Assembly (NCBI GenBank): GCA_021805205.1
Contig: JAJZFV010000002.1
Coordinates: 186,001 to 250,000 of the forward strand
Length of the DNA: 64,000 nt
DNA from: Actinomycetes bacterium
GTDB lineage: Bacteria > Actinomycetota > Acidimicrobiia > Acidimicrobiales > Acidimicrobiaceae
Direction: 5' to 3'
This document shows, piece by piece, positions 53,919-61,551 of this stretch; the stretch's first letter is position 1; each line of letters begins with the position of its first letter. The notes beneath the pieces were generated by a model. The model ran no database searches. It worked only from the letters and a program-made list of their open reading frames with translations, and was not told where the DNA came from. The position numbers and the translations under genes are program-made.

Positions 53919-55253
53919 TTACCTTCTAAACCTGTTGATCTTGTCCTCGCCAACCTTCAGGCGAAGGTCGTCATTGGTAATTCCCTGGCCCTCTTCTTCG
54001 GCTAAGCAAAGGACACCGATCTTGCCCTCGTGCTGATTGTGGTGGACCGAGTAGCAGGCCTCACCGATCTCTTCGAGGCCGTAGGACTTCGAAAGGATGG
54101 GGTGAATCATCCCCTTGTCTATGAGGCGATTCGCCTCATAGGCTTCGCGGTAGTTGGCAAAGTGGGAGCTCTTGATACTCTTTAGCTTCATCCAAAGGTG
54201 ACGGTTGTCGTACTCGATCATGTAACCACTTGTTGCGGCACAGGTCATGATCAAGCCGCCCTTCTTGGCGACGTAGACCGAAGCTCCCATTGTGGAGCGG
54301 CCGGGATGCTCAAAGACGATATCGGGATCTTCTCCTACGAGGGATCGTATGTCTTTTCCGAAGCGCCTCCACTCAGTTTCATCTTGAGTGTGCTCATCCT
54401 TCCAGAAGCGATATCCCTTCTCGCTGCGGTCGATGACCGCCTCGCAACCCATATCTTGAAGGAGCTTGACCTTGTCCGGGGAGGAGACCACTCCAACTGG
54501 AATGCCTCCACCGTTGAGAACGTACTGAACGGCGTATCCGCCGATACCACCAGTTGCGCCCCAGATCAAAACGACGTCGCCTTGCTTCATGGCAGCACCA
54601 TTCTTCGAGACGAGCATGCGGTAACTTGTAGAGTTACAGAGCGCATTTACAGCGGCCTCTTCCCACGAGAGGTGGGCTGGCTTTGGCATCAATTGGTTGG
54701 CCTTTACTACAGCCAAATCTGCGAGTCCACCAAAGTTAGTCTCAAAACCCCAGATCCTCTGGTTGGCTGCGAGCATCGAGTCGTCGTGGGCCGAAGGATC
54801 TTGGTCGTCGACGTAGTTACAGTGGATCGTGACGCTATCGCCAGCCTTCCAATTGCGAACTGAGGAGCCGACACGAATGATCACCCCCGAGGCGTCCGAA
54901 CCTAGGACGTGATAGTCCTGGGCGTGGCGTCGATCCCAAAGGGACCCCGACTTTCCTAGACGGTCGAGGAAGCCGAAGGTGGAGACCGGCTCGAAGATAG
55001 ACGACCATACGGTGTTGAAGTTGATAGACGATGCCATGACAGCAAGCATCACTTCATCTGGGGCAAGTTCAGGTGTTGGAACTTGCCCCACCTTCAAGCT
55101 CTTTCGTGGATCTTTATCCCTGGTAGCCATGTTGTCGAAGATAGAAGTGTCTTCACGGCGCAGATAAGCCGCACGGTAGGTCTTTGGTAGAGGGATCGCC
55201 TCTAGAGCTTCGCCCGACGCCCCCGCCCTAATCGCATCAGCAAACTCTCTCAT
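53919..55253 (-). CDS. ccr: Crotonyl-CoA carboxylase/reductase
   Basis: NADPH-dependent reductive carboxylation of crotonyl-CoA to ethylmalonyl-CoA, the defining step of the ethylmalonyl-CoA pathway. MDR fold, 444 residues, with nucleotide motif WGATGGIGGYAVQYV. The residues reported to hold CO2 in Kitasatospora Ecr (Asn81, Phe170, Glu171, His365) are matched by Asn80 (INFN), Phe170-Glu171 (WGFETNFGG) and His364 (SSHFANYRE), so carboxylation rather than simple reduction is expected. ATG start behind GGAGGG. Followed by the epimerase; divergent from a thiolase gene. Confidence 0.95.
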   Translation of the reverse strand: MREFADAIRAGASGEALEAIPLPKTYRAAYLRREDTSIFDNMATRDKDPRKSLKVGQVPTPELAPDEVMLAVMASSINFNTVWSSIFEPVSTFGFLDRLGKSGSLWDRRHAQDYHVLGSDASGVIIRVGSSVRNWKAGDSVTIHCNYVDDQDPSAHDDSMLAANQRIWGFETNFGGLADLAVVKANQLMPKPAHLSWEEAAVNALCNSTSYRMLVSKNGAAMKQGDVVLIWGATGGIGGYAVQYVLNGGGIPVGVVSSPDKVKLLQDMGCEAVIDRSEKGYRFWKDEHTQDETEWRRFGKDIRSLVGEDPDIVFEHPGRSTMGASVYVAKKGGLIMTCAATSGYMIEYDNRHLWMKLKSIKSSHFANYREAYEANRLIDKGMIHPILSKSYGLEEIGEACYSVHHNQHEGKIGVLCLAEEEGQGITNDDLRLKVGEDKINRFRR

Positions 55254-55544
55254 CTAGTTAGTCCCTCCAAGTAAACTAATTTCTAAAGGAATTGAACTTC
55301 AAAACCAAATAGACTGATGATAATTTTTTATCAGCAGTTAATTTCGTTCTAAATCAACATACAGACTCGACTCACCTTAGAGTCGAAGATACACCGTCGA
55401 AAGTTGCCGACTTATTGTGAATGTCGTCACACACTATACGTAGGCAATTTTTACTCTACTTTCAACTCAAATCGTTATCATTATTAAAGATGTGTGATTT
55501 ATTTCAAAGTCACATTGGCTTTTTCTGATCTCGAGGAGAAATTA

Positions 55545-56732
55545 ATGGCTGGTTCCTACCTAGTTGCGGGTGCACGCACCCCAATCGGTAAATTCCAAGG
55601 TGCACTATCATCTCTCACCGGTGCCGACTTGGGTGGTTTTGCCATCAAGGAGGCTCTTGGCCGAGCAGGCGTCGCTGGAGAAGAGGTGGACTATGTCTTC
55701 ATGGGGCAAGTCCTACAAGCGGGTCAAGGTCAGATTACTGCCCGTCAAGCAGCACTTAAGGGCGGAATCCCAATGTCGATCCCTGCCACAACGATCAACA
55801 AGGTCTGCCTCTCAGGTCTAAACGCCATCTACTTGGCTGATCTCATGATCCAAGCCGGCGAAGCGAGCGTCGTAGTGGCTGGTGGCATGGAGTCGATGAC
55901 CAACGCACCATATGTTCTTCCGGGAGTACGCGCCGGTCTTCGTATCGGCGATGCCAAGATGATCGACACCATGATGTACGACGGCCTCTTCTGCGCCTTC
56001 GACAACTGTGCTATGGGCCTTGGTACCGAGCGCTACGCCGCCGGGTATCCCAAGATCACCAGAGGACGCCAAGACGAAATCTCGGCTGCATCCCACGAGA
56101 GAGCTGCTCGAGCGACCAAGGATGGCCTCTTCCAAGCTGAGATAGCTCCAATTTCAATTCCCCAACGCAAGGGCGATGCCCTGACCATAACTGAAGATGA
56201 GGGTATCCGCGCTGAAACCACAGCCGATAGCCTTGGCAAACTTCGCCCTGCCTTCACCCCGGATGGCACCATTACCGCAGGTAACGCTTCACAGATCAGC
56301 GATGGCGCCTGCGCCCTGTTAGTTATGTCTGAAGCAGAAGTAGAGCGTCGTGGGGTTACCCCACTAGGGCAAATCGTCTCATACGGACAAGTAGCAGGAC
56401 CCGATGCGTCCTTGATTACTCAGCCATCGCGGGCCATCATGAAGGCGCTCGCCAAGGTAAACCTATCAGTAGGCGATCTCTCAATCTTTGAAATAAATGA
56501 GGCCTTCGCAGCTGTGGCGGCCGGCTCGATCGATGACCTTGGCGTCTCAGGTGACATCGTTAACGTCAACGGCGGTGCGATCGCCCTTGGCCACCCGATC
56601 GGAGCTAGCGGTGCTCGACTCGCCCTAACTGCACTATATGAGCTTTCGCGTCGCGGTGGCGGATATGCCGCTGCTGCCCTATGTGGCGGCGGTGGACAAG
56701 GTGACGCCATGATCCTCAAGTCAATCTCTTAG
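55545..56732 (+). CDS. Acetyl-CoA acetyltransferase
   Basis: Condenses two acetyl-CoA to acetoacetyl-CoA, the entry to the ethylmalonyl-CoA pathway. 395 residues; catalytic Cys in [11 protein letters not shown], second-half His in [17 protein letters not shown] and Cys in [11 protein letters not shown], so the active site is complete. The tracked start at 55494 adds 17 residues; ATG 55545 after CGAGGAG is the likely start. Divergent from ccr, about 290 nt apart, so one shared regulatory region may control both. Confidence 0.92.
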   Translation: MAGSYLVAGARTPIGKFQGALSSLTGADLGGFAIKEALGRAGVAGEEVDYVFMGQVLQAGQGQITARQAALKGGIPMSIPATTINKVCLSGLNAIYLADLMIQAGEASVVVAGGMESMTNAPYVLPGVRAGLRIGDAKMIDTMMYDGLFCAFDNCAMGLGTERYAAGYPKITRGRQDEISAASHERAARATKDGLFQAEIAPISIPQRKGDALTITEDEGIRAETTADSLGKLRPAFTPDGTITAGNASQISDGACALLVMSEAEVERRGVTPLGQIVSYGQVAGPDASLITQPSRAIMKALAKVNLSVGDLSIFEINEAFAAVAAGSIDDLGVSGDIVNVNGGAIALGHPIGASGARLALTALYELSRRGGGYAAAALCGGGGQGDAMILKSIS

Positions 56733-56811
56733 TAGGTGCTCATAGTTCGATAGAGAGATGGCGAAGTCGTTATTTACCAACCAGTCACAAGTAGAAGCTA
56801 CTGCCCGCAAG

Positions 56812-56817
56812 TAGAAT
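56812..56817 (+). promoter_or_regulatory. -10 box of dnaX (leaderless candidate)
   Basis: TAGAAT, 7 nt, GTG 56825; no ribosome binding site. Confidence 0.5.
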
Positions 56818-56824
56818 CGATTGT

Positions 56825-58651
56825 GTGACCACAACTAATGACTACGCCTCTCTTTATCGTCGCTTTCGACCTCAGCGCTTCAGTGAAGTCTTAGGACAAG
56901 ATCACGTAACCAATGCCCTTCGAAACGCCGTCAAAAACGGTCGAGTGGGCCACGCATACCTCTTCTCCGGACCAAGAGGAACTGGCAAGACCTCGTCGGC
57001 GAGAATCCTCGCTAAGGCCCTCAACTGCACCAATCGCGTCGACGGCGAACCCTGTTGTGAATGCAGCTCGTGTATTTCGATCGCAGAGGGTCGTTCGATG
57101 GACGTCATCGAGGTCGATGCCGCCTCTAATAGTGGTGTCGATGCCATCAAAAACCTTATTGCATTGGCACCAGTCGGAACCGTAGGTGAGTGGAAGGTCT
57201 ACATCCTCGACGAAGTTCACATGCTAACTACCGCAGCTTCTAACGCTCTACTAAAGACCTTGGAAGAGCCCCCTTCCCATGTAATCTTCGTGCTAGCGAC
57301 CACAGATCCCCAAAAAGTACTGCCGACGATTGCATCAAGAACGCAGTCCTTTGAATTTCGCCTCCTCGACCAAGATACCCTAGAAGAGCTAGTGAGCAGC
57401 GTTCTTTCCCGTGCCGAACTCGAGATCGACACCGATGGAGTCGGTTACGTCGTCAAGAAGGGTAGGGGCTCCGCTAGAGATACCCTTTCGTTCTTAGATC
57501 AGGTGGTAGCACTAGGATCGATCGACGATTCAGCTCGAGGGATCGAAGAGATCTTTTCAGCGGTCGTCGAAGAAGACGCCGTCAAAGTCCTACAGGGGGT
57601 TGACCTCGCCTCCAAAAAGGGGTTAGAGCCAGCGCGAATCGTAGCCGAGCTCTCCTCTCTAGCAAGGGAGGCGTTTATATCGTCCCTTGCCCCTAACTAT
57701 ACAAAGTCCAACCTTCCCACGAGGCGGATCGTCCGCATCATCGAAACCCTTGGAGAGGCCTCCACAAAGTTCCGAGATAACCTAGATCCACGTGGAATCC
57801 TCGAAGCAACCTTAATAAAGTTGGCCCTTCGCCCAAGTGGCCTCGAAAAAGAGGTTGAAGAGTTTGTTGTGGCAGAGGTAAATCGCGCCATCAACTACGT
57901 CATAAAGGAGTATCTTCCGCAACTAGGAGATAGGTCGAATGGGGGTTCGACACCGACTAACTTGGCTTCAACGCCTGCGTTCGCCAGCAGCCCTAGCCAA
58001 GACAACAACCACGGGGAACGAGTACAGAGCGCACCGCAGTCTGCTGCTGCAAACATCGCACAAGTCCGGGACAACCTCCAGAATGCACCGATTCGAAAGC
58101 CGCCAGAGCCTTCTCTCTCGGGACGACTCGGTGCCCCTAGCACCTCCGTCGGCTCTCGACTACAGCCACCGGCTGCGTCGGCCCCAAAAGCTGAGCCACA
58201 CCTAGCTGAGCCACCAAAGGATACTCAAAGTCAATCAGTCGGCGTAAAGGCGGCTCAGATGCCAGCCCAGAGTGGCCGTCCCTATATCCCAGGGATGATT
58301 CAGAGCGAATGGCGAGCCATCGTTGCCTCATTGAAATTTCCCAGATTTGAGATAACGGTTCTAGAAGATGCCACCGTTACCGAGGTTGGAGAACGTCTAG
58401 AGGTGGCGTCGAGTAATTCACTTTTAAAAGATCGTATCGAAGCGAAGTTACCAGAGTTAAAAGCAGAGATCAACCGCAGATTTCCGAGTTGGAAGGGTTA
58501 CGTTACCTTAGTACAACTTTCAGAAGAGAGCCCCGATGACGAGGAGGATCCGATCCATGAGGTCGGCGAAGAGCTCGACCGCAGAGCCGTGCAACGTCAG
58601 ATCTTAAATGTATTTCCAAATGCTAAATTCAGCGCGATTGAAAAGGCGTAA
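56825..58651 (+). CDS. dnaX: DNA polymerase III subunits gamma/tau
   Basis: Clamp-loader ATPase of the replisome. YRRFRPQRFSEVLGQDHV at the N-terminus, Walker A SGPRGTGKTSSAR (48-60), zinc Cys cluster NCTN...CCECSSC, Walker B YILDEVHML, SRC-like ASRTQSFEF, then domain III and a Pro/Ala/Ser-rich linker (about 375-480) and a conserved C-terminal part resembling tau. 608 residues fits tau; I saw no obvious slippery sequence for gamma. GTG start; recR follows after 10 nt. Confidence 0.95.
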   Translation: MTTTNDYASLYRRFRPQRFSEVLGQDHVTNALRNAVKNGRVGHAYLFSGPRGTGKTSSARILAKALNCTNRVDGEPCCECSSCISIAEGRSMDVIEVDAASNSGVDAIKNLIALAPVGTVGEWKVYILDEVHMLTTAASNALLKTLEEPPSHVIFVLATTDPQKVLPTIASRTQSFEFRLLDQDTLEELVSSVLSRAELEIDTDGVGYVVKKGRGSARDTLSFLDQVVALGSIDDSARGIEEIFSAVVEEDAVKVLQGVDLASKKGLEPARIVAELSSLAREAFISSLAPNYTKSNLPTRRIVRIIETLGEASTKFRDNLDPRGILEATLIKLALRPSGLEKEVEEFVVAEVNRAINYVIKEYLPQLGDRSNGGSTPTNLASTPAFASSPSQDNNHGERVQSAPQSAAANIAQVRDNLQNAPIRKPPEPSLSGRLGAPSTSVGSRLQPPAASAPKAEPHLAEPPKDTQSQSVGVKAAQMPAQSGRPYIPGMIQSEWRAIVASLKFPRFEITVLEDATVTEVGERLEVASSNSLLKDRIEAKLPELKAEINRRFPSWKGYVTLVQLSEESPDDEEDPIHEVGEELDRRAVQRQILNVFPNAKFSAIEKA

Positions 58652-58661
58652 AGGCTAATAG

Positions 58662-59261
58662 ATGGCATTTACTAAGTCAATGCAGAGCCTCATAGACGAG
58701 TTCTCAAAGCTTCCCGGGATCGGCCCTAAATCGGCTCAACGAATAGCCTTTCACCTCTTGAAGAGCGACGCTCTAGATAGCGAGAGGCTAGCTAGCGCCA
58801 TCGTAGAGAGCAGGCGTGCTACAAAGTGGTGTACTACCTGCTACAACTTGAGTGAAGAAGATACCTGTTCTATCTGCGCATCGGAGCAGCGGGACAAAGA
58901 CGTCATCTGTGTGGTAGAAGAGCCTCGGGATGTAATCGCCATTGAGCGCACACGAGAGTTCAATGGCTTATACCACGTACTTCAAGGTGCCCTAAATCCA
59001 ATAGAAGGTATCGGCCCCGACAAAATTCGAATCAAAGAGCTCCTCGAGCGCCTCTCGTCGTCGACCGTAAGTGAAGTTATCATCTGCACTAACCCCAATA
59101 TTGAGGGAGAGGCAACGGCGATGTTCATCGCTAGAACCCTAACTCCACTTGGTATTAAGGTGAGCCGGCTCGCTAGTGGGGTGCCCGTAGGTGGAGACCT
59201 CGAATACGCCGATGAACTAACTCTTGGGCGAGCCATCGAAGGACGCCGATCTATCAATTAA
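58662..59261 (+). CDS. recR: Recombination protein RecR
   Basis: Gap-repair protein working with RecF/RecO. N-terminal helix-hairpin-helix KLPGIGPKSAQRIAFHLL, zinc finger CTTCYNLSEEDTCSIC, Toprim motifs VVEEPRDVIAIE and ICTNPNIEGEATAMFIA, and the C-terminal RLASGVPVGGDLEYADELTL. 199 residues is standard. It directly follows dnaX; the ybaB gene often found between them is absent. Confidence 0.96.
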   Translation: MAFTKSMQSLIDEFSKLPGIGPKSAQRIAFHLLKSDALDSERLASAIVESRRATKWCTTCYNLSEEDTCSICASEQRDKDVICVVEEPRDVIAIERTREFNGLYHVLQGALNPIEGIGPDKIRIKELLERLSSSTVSEVIICTNPNIEGEATAMFIARTLTPLGIKVSRLASGVPVGGDLEYADELTLGRAIEGRRSIN

Positions 59262-59272
59262 CAAAAGGGAGG

Positions 59273-59302
59273 GGGCGCACCTCCTCCACTTAGGTTGCGC
59301 CC
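59273..59302. terminator. Terminator between recR and MBL gene
   Basis: GGGCGCACCT and AGGTTGCGCCC pair (one bulge) between two convergent genes. Confidence 0.6.
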
Positions 59303-59347
59303 AGCTATCGAAGAGATACCTCCTATTTAGAGCATTAAAAGGGTTGC

Positions 59348-60277
59348 TCAGTGGTGGTGGCCTAGATCAGTAGTTCTACCACCGCGCTCCAACCAGAGGC
59401 CGAGGCCAGCTGCATTGGAGTGGATGCCATTTAGAGTATCGAAACGCTCGATCGCCTCGGCACTAACCGATGCGTCGGCCTCTCCGAATTGGCTATATAG
59501 GGCATCTTCTATGGAACGCCCCTCGGAGAATGCACTCTCTGCAACTGTTGCCCAGGTAATCAACGACTCTTTTGCCTCATCGAGAAGCTCATCTGAGTTA
59601 TCGAAGATACCGTAGTGGGCAAAGCCCAACTTGACTGGCTTTCTATCTTTGAACTTATCTAACGAATTGATAGCGGCCGCCAAGTCAAAGTCAGCTGGTG
59701 GGGTAGCAGGGCGCAACAACCTTACCTCAGGTAGAAGTACCCCTGCTGCATCTCCAGTAAAGACTATCCCTGATTGAGGATCAAAGAAACCGAGGTGGTG
59801 CTTGGCATGGCCTGGAGAGTCGATAACCTCGATCGATCTAGATGGCCCAATCTCAATTTTTTCCCCATCTTCGACTACCACGATTCTGGCGGCATCGGTA
59901 GGAGAGAGCCTTCCATAGAGTGAATCGAGCTTTTCGCCATAGACCATCTCGGCACTTGCCACCAAGCGTGATGGATCGGCCAAGTGCCGTGCCCCCCGAG
60001 AGTGGACAAAGACCTTGGCCTTTGGAAAGGCGGCTGCAATGTCACCTACACCGCCAGCGTGATCTAAGTGAATGTGTGTCAAAGCAATACCGAATAGGTC
60101 GTCGGGGCCAACCCCAAGTGCAGCAAGCTCACTCATGACAGTATCTACTGAACTCTGAGAACCCACCTCAATAAGGACCGGCTTATCACCGGTGATCAGG
60201 TAGCCCGAGGTGATGTGCTCCCACCCGCCCAACTTAGTATCGATCTCCAATACACCATCGCTTACATTTCGACTCAT
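59348..60277 (-). CDS. MBL-fold metallo-hydrolase
   Basis: Metallo-beta-lactamase fold hydrolase, 309 residues, cytoplasmic. Motif ALTHIHLDHAGGVG supplies the di-metal HxHxDH site, further His in VFVHSRGARHL and GHAKHHLGFFD, Asp in VFTGDAAGV, and a late GFAHYG. A helical C-terminal segment of about 90 residues follows. Substrate unknown. A -10-like TAACGT lies 7 nt upstream of the ATG on the minus strand. Confidence 0.85.
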   Translation of the reverse strand: MSRNVSDGVLEIDTKLGGWEHITSGYLITGDKPVLIEVGSQSSVDTVMSELAALGVGPDDLFGIALTHIHLDHAGGVGDIAAAFPKAKVFVHSRGARHLADPSRLVASAEMVYGEKLDSLYGRLSPTDAARIVVVEDGEKIEIGPSRSIEVIDSPGHAKHHLGFFDPQSGIVFTGDAAGVLLPEVRLLRPATPPADFDLAAAINSLDKFKDRKPVKLGFAHYGIFDNSDELLDEAKESLITWATVAESAFSEGRSIEDALYSQFGEADASVSAEAIERFDTLNGIHSNAAGLGLWLERGGRTTDLGHHH

Positions 60278-60406
60278 CCTTCCAACGTTACTTCAAAGGT
60301 GTCAAGTGCGCCGAATTAATTGCAAATAGAGCAGATATTGGGGGCAAAACAGACGATTTCTCCACTTCAGATACCACCTTAAACCAAAGCAGCGGCTGTG
60401 AAGTAG

Positions 60407-60412
60407 AATAAT
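60407..60412 (+). promoter_or_regulatory. -10 box of NAGPA-like gene (leaderless candidate)
   Basis: AATAAT, 7 nt (CTCGGTC), ATG 60420; an overlapping TAGAAT lies 3 nt further upstream. Confidence 0.4.
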
Positions 60413-60419
60413 CTCGGTC

Positions 60420-61478
60420 ATGATCCCTGCTCCATATGTCACAAAAGCAAAGAGTTCTCTGCGTCAATTTATATCCGTTCTAGCAACCTTCACCGTCGCG
60501 GCATATCTAGTTGGTTTCGCTCGAAGGAGCACAGCTACCTCTTCCATGCAATTAACCTCCAAAAAGATGCCAAAAGCAGCACCGCCAGATGGCACCATCA
60601 TCCACCCACTAGCCCTTTGGAGCGTTCACGGCGTAACCCTCGAGAACTACCCCCAACTCTGGTACTCACCAACGAACCTGCGGCCAATGATCCCCGGAGC
60701 AGATCCGACCGAGGGGGTCTGGTCTCCAATAGGCACCAACGCAGGACCGGGATATGCAACCTTCGAGACCTTTGTAACCCCATATGCCGGAGGCCCTAAA
60801 GTATCCGTAGCCTGGATAAACCAAGACTATGCCAAAGTTCAGATGTTCGCAGGAACCTCCCAGCCCGGAGGATCGTGGCCCTACGAAGGATCGATACCTC
60901 AAAGCCTGTGGCCAAAGCTCATCGGTGCCTTTGAGGGAGGATTTATCTTCAACCAATCCAACGGCGGTTGGTATGCAGACGGTCGGTACGGAATGCCCCT
61001 AGTTCAAGGGGCGGCATCGATAGTCTCCTACAGTAACGGAACCATAGACATCGGTCAATGGGGTAGAGAGGTCTCGATGACTTCGGCGGTAACCGGGGTC
61101 CGGCAGAATTTGATTCCATTGGTCGACAATGGTCAGGTGGTAGCAGCCGCTAACTACAACCCCCTCGTAACTTGGGGGTTTTCACTTGGAAACATCCTAA
61201 ACACCTGGCGCAGTGGCCTAGGAATCACCGCTACAGGAGCACTGATCTACGTCGGAGGACCGGGGCTATCGCCGGCCAATCTCGGTGCGATACTGGTCTG
61301 GGCAGGAGCTATACGCGGTATGCAACTCGATATGAACCCCTACTGGGTCAATTACATCCAGTACACCTACGGCCAAAGTGGCCTCCAAGGAAGTGACTTG
61401 CTTCCTAATATGAACCTCGGCCCATCCCACTACCTAAATGGCTTCTGGAGAGACTTTCTAGCGGTCTTCCTCAGGTAA
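60420..61478 (+). CDS. Secreted NAGPA/DUF2233-like protein
   Basis: Signal/anchor segment (FISVLATFTVAAYLVGFA) then an extracellular domain of about 300 residues. FEGGFIFNQSNGGWYADGRYG, GTIDIGQWGREV, VRQNLIPLVDNGQ, GLGITATGALIYVGG and GAIRGMQLDMNPYWV follow the order of motifs in phosphodiester glycosidases (NAGPA, DUF2233), but the usual terminal LDGGGS is LDMNPY here. It may act on exopolysaccharide or teichoic-acid-like linkages, or be inactive. No operon partner. Confidence 0.6.
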   Translation: MIPAPYVTKAKSSLRQFISVLATFTVAAYLVGFARRSTATSSMQLTSKKMPKAAPPDGTIIHPLALWSVHGVTLENYPQLWYSPTNLRPMIPGADPTEGVWSPIGTNAGPGYATFETFVTPYAGGPKVSVAWINQDYAKVQMFAGTSQPGGSWPYEGSIPQSLWPKLIGAFEGGFIFNQSNGGWYADGRYGMPLVQGAASIVSYSNGTIDIGQWGREVSMTSAVTGVRQNLIPLVDNGQVVAAANYNPLVTWGFSLGNILNTWRSGLGITATGALIYVGGPGLSPANLGAILVWAGAIRGMQLDMNPYWVNYIQYTYGQSGLQGSDLLPNMNLGPSHYLNGFWRDFLAVFLR

Positions 61479-61551
61479 AGATTTTCACCCTAAGTGAATA
61501 TTTTTAAGTAAAAATGATCCAACTAAAGGCAGAAAGTGCCATTAGGCTTTC

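Noticed and set aside
54198-54863. 221-aa + strand ORF antisense to ccr
   Set aside because: Complementary to conserved ccr sequence; no ribosome binding site or recognisable motif.
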